Source: Brachybacterium sillae (GTDB lineage: Bacteria > Actinomycetota > Actinomycetes > Actinomycetales > Dermabacteraceae). Taken from it: 64,000 nucleotides of DNA. The DNA is taken from assembly GCF_025028335.1 (NCBI RefSeq), contig NZ_JAFEUW010000001.1:1-64000 (forward strand), given 5' to 3'. Each line of letters opens with the position of its first letter. Within the stretch, counting starts at the first letter, position 1. Made by a program: the position numbers and the translations under genes. Below the pieces are notes generated by a model. The model saw only the letters and a list, made by a program, of their open reading frames with translations. It searched no databases and was not told the origin of the DNA. Positions 26,971 to 37,511 of the stretch are shown here, in pieces.

Positions 26971-27001
26971 GGAATATCCCATGGCACTGCGCGGTTATAA
27001 T
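26971..27001 (+). promoter_or_regulatory. Overlapping sigma-R/SigH-type and TATAAT promoter of sigA
   Basis: GGAAT at 26971-26975, exactly 18 nt, then GTT at 26994-26996. This is the textbook GGAAT-N18-GTT of SigH/sigma-R promoters. A perfect housekeeping -10, TATAAT, overlaps at 26996-27001. Start sites would fall near 27003-27008, giving a leader of about 140 nt before GTG 27147. Confidence 0.6.
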
Positions 27002-27146
27002 GTCAAGGCCCACCGCGCCAGAGACGTGTGACGGGTACCCCGGGCATGAGCCTGCAGCGGGTGCCCCGGTCCGCGCGGAGCGCCGAGACCACCCACCGTC
27101 GACCCGCCGCCTCCTCACCGAGTCAGCGGCCGGAAGAAGGCACCTC

Positions 27147-28865
<1,719 letters not shown>

Positions 28866-28888
28866 TCACGAGCGCCGGGACTGGCACC

Positions 28889-29428
28889 GTGCCGGTGACG
28901 ATCCACCGGATGGGCCCGGACGACTGGAGGGCCCACCGCGAGCTGCGCCTGGCCATGCTGCGGGATGCTCCGGACGCGTTCTGGACCACGCTGGCGGATG
29001 TCGCCGACCGCAGCGAGGAGCAGTGGCGTGAGGACCTCACCGGGTCCCGCATCCTGCTGCAGGCCCGCCGTGGCGAGGAGATTCTCGGGGGAGTGGGCGT
29101 GCTGCCCGGTCCGTACGACCGGGAGCCGATGCCGCCGGACACGGTCAACATCGTGTCGATGTACGTCCGGCCAGACGCCCGCGGCACCGGCGTGTCGCGT
29201 CTGCTGCTCTCCGCTGCCGCCCAGGTCGCCCGGGACCTCGGCCGCCCGATGCTGCAGCTCGCGGTGCTCTCCGACGCCGCCCGCGCCCGCGGCCTCTACG
29301 AGAGCATCGGCCTGCGCCCGACCGGTCTCGAGGACCCGCATCCGCGGCGCGCCGATGCGACCTTCGTCGAATACCGCGCCCACGCCGACGAGCTGACCCT
29401 GCCCGAGGCGCCGACGCTGCACGGGTGA
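28889..29428 (+). CDS. GNAT-family N-acetyltransferase
   Basis: Single-domain acetyl-CoA-dependent acyltransferase of 179 residues, substrate unknown. Motif A (the acetyl-CoA loop) is visible as VRPDARGTGVSRLLLSAAAQ around residues 92-111, preceded by the beta strand NIVSMYV. The last strand-helix ALYESIGLRPTG-like motif (RGLYESIGLRPTG, about 133-145) completes the fold. The likely start is GTG 28889; GTG 28895 is also possible. It lies 23 bp after sigA and may be cotranscribed, and a strong terminator follows. Confidence 0.85.
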   Translation: MPVTIHRMGPDDWRAHRELRLAMLRDAPDAFWTTLADVADRSEEQWREDLTGSRILLQARRGEEILGGVGVLPGPYDREPMPPDTVNIVSMYVRPDARGTGVSRLLLSAAAQVARDLGRPMLQLAVLSDAARARGLYESIGLRPTGLEDPHPRRADATFVEYRAHADELTLPEAPTLHG

Positions 29429-29469
29429 CGCCCCGGCGGGGGCCGACCCCGCCCACCCCGACAACGAGA

Positions 29470-29499
29470 ATGGCCCCGCCGGGTACCCGGCGGGGCCAT
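29470..29499. terminator. Bidirectional terminator between the GNAT and zinc-protein genes
   Basis: A perfect 30-bp palindrome with stem arms of about 13-14 bp, centred on GGTACC. It lies between two convergent genes, 41 bp past one stop and 19 bp past the other. Confidence 0.85.
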
Positions 29500-29518
29500 C
29501 GCACAGTTCGGGGTGGGA

Positions 29519-29737
29519 TCAGTCCGCAGCGCCGACCGGCTGCGGCTCGAGACGTCCGGTCTCGTCGATCCATTCGGCGGCGAGGGAACGCAGGGCATCC
29601 TCATTCGCCCGGGCGTGGTGCGCGCAGAACATCAGCTCACCGCCGCCCTGCAGCACCACCTTCACATAGGCCTGCGCGCCGCAACGGTCGCAGCGATCGT
29701 GCGCGGTCAGGCGAGGGGCTTCTAGCGTGGTGTTCAT
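29519..29737 (-). CDS. Small zinc-ribbon-like protein (DUF7455 type)
   Basis: A 72-residue actinobacterial protein with two cysteine pairs or metal sites: DRCDRCGAQAYV at residues 16-27, and ELMFCAHHARANE at about 34-46. C18, C21, C38 and H40/H41 could bind one zinc ion. The family is widespread near sigA/parE in actinobacteria; its function is not known to me. The ATG at 29737 fits family starts; an ATG 9 nt upstream (29746) is also in frame. Neither has a good ribosome binding site. Confidence 0.75.
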   Translation of the reverse strand: MNTTLEAPRLTAHDRCDRCGAQAYVKVVLQGGGELMFCAHHARANEDALRSLAAEWIDETGRLEPQPVGAAD

Positions 29738-29929
29738 GCTCGCCATTGAACCACCCGCGACAGACACGTGAGGGGCTGGGGTGACCGGATTCGCTGACCG
29801 CGGAACCCGCTGTGACGCACACCCCGTCACGCCCCGGCGGTCGTCTGTCGTCCCGGCCCGATGACCTGCCCCGTTGTCGTCGACGCGACCCGTGCGGAGC
29901 GTCGCCATCGGGGTGTCCGGCCCGACCAG

Positions 29930-29935
29930 TAGGAT
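29930..29935 (+). promoter_or_regulatory. Candidate -10 of a leaderless parE promoter
   Basis: TAGGAT, 7 nt before GTG 29943, with no ribosome binding site upstream of the start. Confidence 0.5.
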
Positions 29936-29942
29936 CGCCAGG

Positions 29943-32051
29943 GTGTCCACCAGCTCCCCCTATGACGCCCGCCATCTGCAGGTCCTCGAGGGTCTCGAGG
30001 CCGTGCGCAAGCGCCCCGGCATGTACATCGGGTCCACCGATTCCCGCGGCCTCATGCACTGCCTGTGGGAGATCCTCGACAACTCGGTCGACGAGGCCCT
30101 CGGTGGCAACGGGGACACCATCGAGGTCGAGCTGCATCCCGATGGTTCCGTCGAGGTCCGCGACCGCGGCCGCGGCGTCCCTGTCGACGTCGAACCCCGC
30201 ACCGGTCTCACCGGCGTCGAGGTGGTCTACACCAAGCTCCATGCGGGCGGGAAGTTCGGCGGCGGCTCCTATGCGGCCTCCGGCGGCCTCCACGGCGTCG
30301 GCGCCTCCGTGGTCAACGCCCTGTCGGCCCGTCTCGACGTCGAAGTCGATCGCGGCGGGAAGACCTACGCCATGTCCTTCCGGCGCGGTGTGCCCGGCGT
30401 GTTCGCCGACCCCGCTGACGGCCCCGACCCGGAGGCGCCGTTCGAGGCGGTGACCCAGGGCGCCGCCGAGCTGCGCGTGATCGGGAAGGCCAAGCGCGGA
30501 GTCACGGGCACCCGGGTGCGCTACTGGGCGGATCCTCAGATCTTCATCAAGGGCTCCCACTTCTCCACCGAGGAACTCTCCCGCCGAGCCCGCCAGACCG
30601 CCTTCCTGGTGCCGGGGCTGGGCATCACGATCGTCGACCGTCGCCCCGAACGCAGCCCCGAGCAGCCCGAACAGCGCACCTTCCGCTATGACGGCGGCAT
30701 CAGCGAGTTCGTCGAATACCTGGCGCAGGACGAGAAGATCACCGACGTGATCCGGCTGCAGGGAACCGGTGACTACTCCGAGACCGTCCCGGTGCTGGAC
30801 CGCAACGGGCAGATGGTCTCGCGCGAGGTGCAGCGCACCTGCGAGGTCGACATCGCCCTGCGCTGGGGCGCCGACTACGAGACGACGGTGCGGTCCTTCG
30901 TGAACATCGTCGCGACCCCGAAGGGCGGCACCCATGTCACCGGTTTCGAACAGGCCCTGGTCAAGACACTGCGCAAGCAGGTCGAGGCCCAGGCCCGCCG
31001 CGTGAAGTTCAACGCCAAGAACGAGAAGATCGAGAAGGACGACACCCTCGCCGGTCTCACCGCCGTCATCACCGTGCGTCTGGAGGAGCCGCAGTTCGAG
31101 GGTCAGACCAAGGAGGTGCTCGGCACCCCCGCGGTGCGTCAGATCGTCGCGAAGGTGGTGGAGGACCGCCTCACCGACGTCCTCACCTCCACCGCGAAGG
31201 GCGAGAAGGAACAGGCCGCCCTGGTCATCGACAAGGTGGTCTCCGAGATGCGCGCCCGTATCGCCGCGCGCATGCACAAGGAGGTCTCCCGCCGCAAGAA
31301 TGCGCTGGAGTCCTCCACCATGCCGACGAAGCTCGCCGACTGCCGCACCACCGACGTGCAGCGCTCCGAACTGTTCATCGTCGAGGGCGACTCCGCCCTC
31401 GGAACCGCGAAGAACGCCCGCAACTCCGAGTTCCAGGCGCTGCTGCCGATCCGCGGGAAGATCCTCAACGTGCAGAAGGCGTCGATCACCGACATGCTGA
31501 AGAACGCCGAATGCGCTGCGATCATCCAGGTGATCGGCGCCGGCAGCGGACGCACCTTCGACCTGGAGGCCGCCCGCTACGGCAAGATCATCATGATGAC
31601 CGACGCCGACGTCGACGGCGCCCACATCCGCACGCTGCTGCTGACCCTGTTCCACCGGTACATGCGACCGCTGGTGGAGGAGGGCCGGGTGTATGCAGCC
31701 GTGCCGCCGCTGCACCGGGTGGAGATCATCCACGGCGGCCGCCGGAAGAACGAGTACGTGTACACCTACTCCGAGGCGGAGCTGATGCGTCTGCTGAAAA
31801 AGCTGGAGCGTTCCGGCAAGCGGTACAAGGAACCGATCCAGCGGTACAAGGGCCTGGGTGAGATGGACGCGGATCAGCTGGCGGACACCACCATGGATCC
31901 GCAGCATCGCACCCTGCGACGGGTGCGTATCGAGGATGCCGAGGCCGCGGCCGAGATGTTCGAACTTCTCATGGGGTCCGAGGTCGCGCCGCGCAAGCAG
32001 TTCATCATCGAGGGTGCGGAGGACCTGGATCGCGAGAGGATCGACGCATGA
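29943..32051 (+). CDS. parE: DNA topoisomerase IV subunit B
   Basis: ATPase subunit of a type IIA topoisomerase (702 residues). The GHKL ATPase has [10 protein letters not shown] near residues 21-30, [11 protein letters not shown] near 47-57, and the ATP lid [26 protein letters not shown]. The transducer follows. The TOPRIM domain carries [11 protein letters not shown] and [15 protein letters not shown]. The C-terminus has the conserved [15 protein letters not shown] call it ParE rather than GyrB because it sits near sigA, away from dnaA/recF, and parC is close by. Sequence alone separates the two imperfectly. The stop overlaps hisF by 4 nt. Confidence 0.88.
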   Translation: MSTSSPYDARHLQVLEGLEAVRKRPGMYIGSTDSRGLMHCLWEILDNSVDEALGGNGDTIEVELHPDGSVEVRDRGRGVPVDVEPRTGLTGVEVVYTKLHAGGKFGGGSYAASGGLHGVGASVVNALSARLDVEVDRGGKTYAMSFRRGVPGVFADPADGPDPEAPFEAVTQGAAELRVIGKAKRGVTGTRVRYWADPQIFIKGSHFSTEELSRRARQTAFLVPGLGITIVDRRPERSPEQPEQRTFRYDGGISEFVEYLAQDEKITDVIRLQGTGDYSETVPVLDRNGQMVSREVQRTCEVDIALRWGADYETTVRSFVNIVATPKGGTHVTGFEQALVKTLRKQVEAQARRVKFNAKNEKIEKDDTLAGLTAVITVRLEEPQFEGQTKEVLGTPAVRQIVAKVVEDRLTDVLTSTAKGEKEQAALVIDKVVSEMRARIAARMHKEVSRRKNALESSTMPTKLADCRTTDVQRSELFIVEGDSALGTAKNARNSEFQALLPIRGKILNVQKASITDMLKNAECAAIIQVIGAGSGRTFDLEAARYGKIIMMTDADVDGAHIRTLLLTLFHRYMRPLVEEGRVYAAVPPLHRVEIIHGGRRKNEYVYTYSEAELMRLLKKLERSGKRYKEPIQRYKGLGEMDADQLADTTMDPQHRTLRRVRIEDAEAAAEMFELLMGSEVAPRKQFIIEGAEDLDRERIDA

Positions 32052-32833
32052 GTGTCGCTGTTCGCGTGATCCCCTGCCTGGACGTCGACGACGGCCGCGT
32101 CGTCAAAGGCGTCAACTTCCGTGACCTGCGAGACGCCGGGGACCCGGTGGAGCTCGCCGCCCGCTACGGGGCCGAGGGCGCCGACGAGGTGACGTTCCTG
32201 GATGTCACCGCCTCCAGCAGCGGACGCTCCACCATGCTGGACGTCGTCCGCCGCACCGCCGAGCAGGTGTTCGTGCCGTTGACGGTCGGCGGGGGAGTCC
32301 GCAGCGTCGAGGATGTCGACCAGCTGCTGCGCGCCGGCGCCGACAAGTGCGCGGTGAACACCGCCGCGATCGCCGACCCCACCCTCATCCGCCGCATCGC
32401 CGAACGCTTCGGCAACCAGGTGCTGGTGCTGTCGATCGACGCGCGCCGGGTCACCGACGACACTCCCGAGGGGCCCGCCCGCAGCGGCTCCGGCATCGAG
32501 GTCACCACCCACGGCGGCCGCCGCGGCACCGGCCTCGACGCGCTCGAGTGGATCGCGCAGGCGACCGAGCTCGGGGCCGGGGAGTTCCTGCTGAACTCCA
32601 TGGATGCCGACGGCACCGGCACCGGATTCGACCTGGAGCTGCTCCGCGGGGCCCGTGCCGTGACCACGCGTCCGCTGATCGCCTCCGGTGGCGCCGGCCG
32701 GGTGGAGGACTTCGCCCCGGCGGTCGAGGCCGGAGCCGATGCCGTGCTGGCCGCCAGTGTGTTCCACTTCGGGACCCTGTCGATCCGTGAGGTGAAGGAC
32801 TCGCTCGCCGGCGCTGGGCACGAGGTGCGGTGA
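32048..32833 (+). CDS. hisF: Imidazole glycerol phosphate synthase, cyclase subunit
   Basis: TIM-barrel cyclase of histidine synthesis that uses ammonia from HisH to form imidazole glycerol phosphate. The 261 residues fit. Catalytic aspartates are D12 ([16 protein letters not shown]) and the one in [13 protein letters not shown]. Phosphate-binding loops [11 protein letters not shown] and [11 protein letters not shown] are present. It overlaps parE by 4 nt (ATGA), an odd partnership of DNA topology and histidine synthesis. No other his gene is nearby. Confidence 0.95.
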   Translation: MSVAVRVIPCLDVDDGRVVKGVNFRDLRDAGDPVELAARYGAEGADEVTFLDVTASSSGRSTMLDVVRRTAEQVFVPLTVGGGVRSVEDVDQLLRAGADKCAVNTAAIADPTLIRRIAERFGNQVLVLSIDARRVTDDTPEGPARSGSGIEVTTHGGRRGTGLDALEWIAQATELGAGEFLLNSMDADGTGTGFDLELLRGARAVTTRPLIASGGAGRVEDFAPAVEAGADAVLAASVFHFGTLSIREVKDSLAGAGHEVR

Positions 32834-32846
32834 CCAGGCGCCGCGA

Positions 32847-33734
32847 TCAGTCGGCGATGACCTCGTAGGTGGCACCGAGGGTGTGCGAGGCTCCCGGTGC
32901 CAATGCCACGAACCCGTCCTTCGCCACCGCCGTCTCCACACACACGAAATCGGTCCACGCATCGGGCGGGACATCGACCATCGCGGCCGCGCCCTCGGCC
33001 CACGGGTTCCACACCACGGTGCGGGAGGACGCCCGCGAGTGCGCCCGAAGGGTGCGACCCAGCAGCGGGTCGTGCACCTCCACCGGCCCGGAGGCTTCGT
33101 AGACGCGGTCGGTGGGTCCCTCCAGCCGCAGGGTCGGCTCGTCCTGCCGCAGCCGGGCCAGGTCGCGGGTGTTGTCCAGGTAGGAGGCGCCGCCCAGGCC
33201 CTCGACCGCGATCTTGCGGACGTCACCGACGGCCAGGTACGTGTGCAGGGCGGTCTCCAGCTCCAGCGGCGTGCTGCCCGCAGTCACCGTGAGGTCCACG
33301 GCCAGGTCCGCGCCGATGTGGAACTCCACCGCAGCAGTGATACCCGACCCCGACGGGTCGGCGCTGTCGAGGACCAGCCGCAGCTGCACGCCGCCGCCGG
33401 CGATCTCCTCGGCCTCGCGCAGCTCCCACCGGTGGGTGCGCAGCCAGCCGTGCTTGGGGGTGGTGCGGCCGTCGCGGCCGGGGCCGAACCACGGGCCGAT
33501 CAGCGGGATCCCGCCGCGCAGGGAGCGGCCGGGACCCGCCAGCGAGGTGGGGCTGGTCCACAGCACGTCGCGTGCCCCCTGCGGCACCCAGCTCGAGATC
33601 TGCGCCCCGTCCAGGTGCACCACGGCGGAGGCGGCGGGGGTGTCGATCCGCAGGATCGGTGCGTCGTCCCGGTCCTCGCGGTGCACGGACGGCGGCAGGG
33701 GGAGCTCGGCGGGGGCGGCGGATGCGGTGCTCAT
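32847..33734 (-). CDS. D-hexose-6-phosphate mutarotase (aldose-1-epimerase family)
   Basis: A 295-residue galactose-mutarotase-fold protein of the YeaD/glucose-6-phosphate 1-epimerase group. Landmarks are VVHLDGAQISSWVPQG, SLRGGIPLIGPWFGPG, PKHGWLRTHRW (active-site histidine), ETALHTYLAVGDV, and the acidic VCVETAVAKDG. It probably interconverts anomers of hexose phosphates. ATG 33734 overlaps the stop of the membrane protein upstream by 4 nt, making it the last gene of a parC-membrane protein-mutarotase operon. It converges on hisF with a 13-bp gap. Confidence 0.88.
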   Translation of the reverse strand: MSTASAAPAELPLPPSVHREDRDDAPILRIDTPAASAVVHLDGAQISSWVPQGARDVLWTSPTSLAGPGRSLRGGIPLIGPWFGPGRDGRTTPKHGWLRTHRWELREAEEIAGGGVQLRLVLDSADPSGSGITAAVEFHIGADLAVDLTVTAGSTPLELETALHTYLAVGDVRKIAVEGLGGASYLDNTRDLARLRQDEPTLRLEGPTDRVYEASGPVEVHDPLLGRTLRAHSRASSRTVVWNPWAEGAAAMVDVPPDAWTDFVCVETAVAKDGFVALAPGASHTLGATYEVIAD

Positions 33735-34897
33735 GCCCCCATCGTGCCATCGTCGGTCCGGGCCCGCGCCGGGTCCGTGGTCGCGGAACCGGCGGGGGAG
33801 AGGTGCCGTGGGGTGGCGTTCGAGGCTGTTAGGGGGGCCGCTGAGGGGGCCTGCACCTGCTGCGCCGCCGCGGTGACGGTGCGGATGAACAGCAGCAGCC
33901 ACGCGAAGACGGTCACTCCGGCGGCCATCTCGAAGGCTGTGGTGTTCAGGTAGCCGACGCCCTCCCACAGCCACAGCGCCACCGCGATGGTCAGCAGCGT
34001 CGCCATGGTCACCACCAGGAAGCTGCGTGCCAAGCGACGGAACAGCACGGGGAACCCCAGCAGGGCGACCACGAACACCAGGATGAGCGCGTGGGCGGCG
34101 CCGTCATGCCAGGCTTTCGCCCGGTCCACGGTGATCAGCCCCACGGCGACGATGAGCACCCCGAGCAGCAGCAGCGTCCAGCGCACCACATGGACCTTCC
34201 ATCGCCGCTCGCCGGTGGCGTCGGCCCACACGGCGAGGTCATGCGCGAGGAACTCGCCGACGGTGACCAACACCAGGCCGGTCAGCAGCAGCGTCAGGTT
34301 GAACGCCACCCGGGAACCGCCGGTGCCGGTGCCCAGGATCGAGAAGTACGACTCCCACCAGCGAGGATCCGGGGCCAGCAGCGCCGCGGCGAGCGCCCCG
34401 GTCACGGCGAACATCACCAGCAGGGAGGACAGGGAGCGGGTGGTCATCTCGGCGGCGCTGGAGGCGGTGAGGTACGCCGCTGCGGCGGAGGCCGCCGCCA
34501 CCCAGAACGTGCTGGCCATCGGATCCAGGGCAACCCCGCGGAACGCCTGCTGGAACACCGCGAACAGTGCGGAGGTGACCATCAGGGCGAGCGCCGCGTG
34601 CAGCACCGCCAGTCCGAACACCGTCCACCCCCGGTGCAGCGGGTGCAGACGACGCAGCCACGGTTGGGTGCGCGGCGTCAGCACCCACAGCACCCCGGCC
34701 GCGACCAGCAGCGAGGTCCCCGCGGCGGACAGAGCAGCGGCCTGCCCGATCGATCCCTCCCCGAACAGCGGGGAGGTGCCGCGCAGCGTCAGCAGCCCGA
34801 CGACGACACCGGCGGCGGCGCCGACCCCCGCGAGAGCGAGGGCGGTGTCTTCGGTGCGTGCCGTCGTGAGGGGCTGCACACGGACGGAGGGGCTCAT
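33731..34897 (-). CDS. Polytopic membrane protein of unknown function
   Basis: I do not recognise a characterised family. The 388-residue product has about nine hydrophobic helices grouped as four-plus-five. Conserved-looking polar residues within the membrane region include [21 protein letters not shown] and [19 protein letters not shown]. The C-terminal 45 residues are Ala/Thr/Ser-rich and cytoplasmic. It overlaps parC (4 nt) and the mutarotase (4 nt), so all three are translationally coupled, which is curious for such different functions. Confidence 0.75.
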   Translation of the reverse strand: MSPSVRVQPLTTARTEDTALALAGVGAAAGVVVGLLTLRGTSPLFGEGSIGQAAALSAAGTSLLVAAGVLWVLTPRTQPWLRRLHPLHRGWTVFGLAVLHAALALMVTSALFAVFQQAFRGVALDPMASTFWVAAASAAAAYLTASSAAEMTTRSLSSLLVMFAVTGALAAALLAPDPRWWESYFSILGTGTGGSRVAFNLTLLLTGLVLVTVGEFLAHDLAVWADATGERRWKVHVVRWTLLLLGVLIVAVGLITVDRAKAWHDGAAHALILVFVVALLGFPVLFRRLARSFLVVTMATLLTIAVALWLWEGVGYLNTTAFEMAAGVTVFAWLLLFIRTVTAAAQQVQAPSAAPLTASNATPRHLSPAGSATTDPARARTDDGTMGA

Positions 34898-37383
34898 CCC
34901 ACGGCCGCGATCGGGACGGCCACGGGGGTGCCCGAGCCGTCACGCCGCCCCACCGGGGGTGGCAGGTCCACGGGCTGACCGGCGGCGGAGCAGGCCCGCG
35001 CCGGTGACGCCACCGTCCAGGCGCCGATCAGCACGTCCTCGCCGCGCAGGAAGCGGTGGCAGCGCACCCCCTGGCTGGCGCGGCCCTTGGCCGGGTACTC
35101 CGTGAGGGCGGTCACCTTCAGGGATCCGGTCTGCGCCAGCGGCAGGGCCCCGGAGGATCCGGCGATGGTGACGACCTCCGCCGGGCGGGTGACGTCGAGG
35201 GCGGCGAGGCTGAGGACGTGGGCGCCGTCGGCGAGTTTCACACCCGCCACGCCGCCGGCGCCGCGCCCCTGGGGTCGCACCCCGGCGGCCGGGAAGTGCA
35301 GCAGCTGGGCGTCGGTGGTGATGAGCACCAGGTCGACGTCGCCGCTGTCGGCGTCGATCCGTTCCGGGTCGAGGTCGACCGCTCCGATCACCTCATCGTC
35401 GTCCTTGAGGGCGATCACCTCGAAGCCGTCGGTGCGGGGATAGTCGGGGGTGACGCGCTTGACGACGCCGCGGCGGGTGGCCAGGGCCAGGGTTCCGCCG
35501 CGTTCCAGGTCCGTGGGGGCGACGCGGACCATGCCGATCACCCGTTCGTCCTTCTCCAGGGTGAGCAGGTCGTCGAGACGGGCACCGCCCGCCAGAGACG
35601 GCGGTTCGGCGGTCGGGGCGAGAGCGGGCAGGTCGACCACCGGCAGGTGCAGCATCCGGCCGCGCGAGGTGACGATTCCGACCGTGGAGCGGGTGCGGGT
35701 GAGGACCTCCGCCACCACCACGTCGTGGGCGGAGCGGCCCCCTTCGCGTGCCAGCGCGTCGTCCCCGGCGGCGCGCGCCACCAGGCGGGTGCCGGTGAGC
35801 AGCACCCGGCAGGGTTCGTCGGGGATCTCCGCCCCCTGGGTGACGGGTGCGGGTGCGGCCCCGGCCTCCAGCAGCACAGTGCGCCGGGGGGTGCCATGGG
35901 CGGCGGCGACATCGGCGAGCTCGTCGGAGACGACCTGCCGCAGCACCTCGTCGGAGCCGAGGATCTCCTCGAGCCGTTCGATCTCCCGCCGCAGGTCGTC
36001 CCGCTCGCCCTCCAGTTCCAGGCGGGAGAACTTCGTCAGGCGCCGCAGCCGCAGTTCCAGGATGTACTCGGCCTGCGTCTGGCTCAGGTCGAAGGCGCTC
36101 ATCAGGGCGGTGCGGGCGCGTTCGGCGTCGTCCGCGTTGCGGATGATCTGGATGACCTCGTCGATGTCGAGGATCGCGATCAGCAGTCCCTCGACCAGGT
36201 GGAGGCGGTCACGGCGGGTGCGCAGACGATGCTCGGTGCGGCGCCGCACCACCTCCAGGCGGTGCCGGACGAACACCTCCAGCAGCTGCTTGAGGCCGAG
36301 GGTGCGGGGCTGGCCGTCCACCAGCGCCACGTTGTTGATCCCGAAGGACTCCTCCATCGGGGTGTGTCGGTACAGCTGCTCCAGCACCGCCTCCGGCTGG
36401 AACCCGGACTTCACCGTCATCACCAGGCGCAGGCCGTGGTGGCGGTCGGTGAGGTCCTGGTAGTCGCTGATGCCCTGCACCTTCTTGGCCTGCACGGCGT
36501 CGCGCAGCTTCTCGGCCACCTTCTCCGGCCCCACCAGGTACGGCAGCTCCGTCACGACGATGCCCTTGCGGCGGCTGGTGATGTTCTCGATCCGGGCGGT
36601 GGCGCGGATGCGGAACGACCCGCGACCGGTGCGGTAGGCGTCACGCACCCCGTCGAGGCCGACGATCCGGCCGCCGGTGGGCAGGTCCGGCCCGGGGACC
36701 AACCGCATGAGGTCCTCGAGATCCGCCTCGGGGTGGGTGATGAGGTGACGGGCGGCGGCGATGACCTCCACCAGATTGTGCGGCGGCATGTTGGTGGCCA
36801 TGCCCACGGCGATGCCGCTGGCGCCGTTGACCAGCAGGTTCGGGAACTGCGCGGGCAGCACGTCGGGCTGCAGCAGCTGGTTGTCGTAGTTCGGGACCAT
36901 CTCGACGACGTCCTCCTCGAGGGAGTCCGTCATGAGGGTGGCCGCCGGGGCGGGCCGCGCCTCGGTGTATCGGGCGGCGGCGGGCCCGTTGTCGAGCGAC
37001 CCGAAGTTGCCGTGCCCGTCCACCAGTGGCAGCCGCATGGAGAAGTCCTGCGCCATGCGCACCAGGGCGTCGTAGATGGCGGAGTCACCGTGGGGGTGGA
37101 GCTTGCCCATCACCTCGCCGACGACCCGCTGGCTCTTCACGTGCCCGCGGTCGGGTCGCAGACCCATGTCGTCCATCATGTAGAGGATCCGCCGTTGCAC
37201 CGGCTTGAGGCCGTCGCGTGCATCCGGCAGGGCCCGCGAGTAGATCACCGAGTAGGCGTACTCGAGGAACGAGCTCACCATCTCGCTGGTGACGTCGACG
37301 TCGACGACGGTGCCGTCGTGATGCTCCTGCGGCGCTCCGTCGGAGGGCGTGCTCGTGCTGCGGGATCGGGCCATGTCCGCCAT
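34894..37383 (-). CDS. parC: DNA topoisomerase IV subunit A
   Basis: DNA-cleaving subunit of the type IIA topoisomerase (829 residues). The catalytic tyrosine lies in AAARYTEAR near residue 140. The quinolone-determining helix [17 protein letters not shown] has the wild-type serine and aspartate. The coiled-coil gate region is near 370-480. The C-terminal beta-pinwheel shows only degenerate versions of the GyrA box ([21 protein letters not shown]), not QRRGGKG, which argues for ParC rather than GyrA. Its partner parE is 3 kb away on the other strand. Start 37383 or the internal ATG at 37374. Confidence 0.88.
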   Translation of the reverse strand: MADMARSRSTSTPSDGAPQEHHDGTVVDVDVTSEMVSSFLEYAYSVIYSRALPDARDGLKPVQRRILYMMDDMGLRPDRGHVKSQRVVGEVMGKLHPHGDSAIYDALVRMAQDFSMRLPLVDGHGNFGSLDNGPAAARYTEARPAPAATLMTDSLEEDVVEMVPNYDNQLLQPDVLPAQFPNLLVNGASGIAVGMATNMPPHNLVEVIAAARHLITHPEADLEDLMRLVPGPDLPTGGRIVGLDGVRDAYRTGRGSFRIRATARIENITSRRKGIVVTELPYLVGPEKVAEKLRDAVQAKKVQGISDYQDLTDRHHGLRLVMTVKSGFQPEAVLEQLYRHTPMEESFGINNVALVDGQPRTLGLKQLLEVFVRHRLEVVRRRTEHRLRTRRDRLHLVEGLLIAILDIDEVIQIIRNADDAERARTALMSAFDLSQTQAEYILELRLRRLTKFSRLELEGERDDLRREIERLEEILGSDEVLRQVVSDELADVAAAHGTPRRTVLLEAGAAPAPVTQGAEIPDEPCRVLLTGTRLVARAAGDDALAREGGRSAHDVVVAEVLTRTRSTVGIVTSRGRMLHLPVVDLPALAPTAEPPSLAGGARLDDLLTLEKDERVIGMVRVAPTDLERGGTLALATRRGVVKRVTPDYPRTDGFEVIALKDDDEVIGAVDLDPERIDADSGDVDLVLITTDAQLLHFPAAGVRPQGRGAGGVAGVKLADGAHVLSLAALDVTRPAEVVTIAGSSGALPLAQTGSLKVTALTEYPAKGRASQGVRCHRFLRGEDVLIGAWTVASPARACSAAGQPVDLPPPVGRRDGSGTPVAVPIAAVG

Positions 37384-37499
37384 CCTGCCGTATCCCCGGC
37401 CCCGCCTGCGGTATCACGGCGCGGGCGGGGTTGCGGCGTCGCCCACCCGGCCGGGGCGCCCCCGGTGGCGGCTGCGGAGGTGCGGACCGGGCTTCGGGC

Positions 37500-37505
37500 T
37501 AGGCT
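37500..37505 (+). promoter_or_regulatory. Candidate -10 of a leaderless promoter for the acyl-CoA ligase/GNAT gene
   Basis: TAGGCT with 6 nt before ATG 37512, and no ribosome binding site. The identical hexamer and spacing occur at the KimA-like gene (48876). Confidence 0.5.
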
Positions 37506-37511
37506 TCGGAC

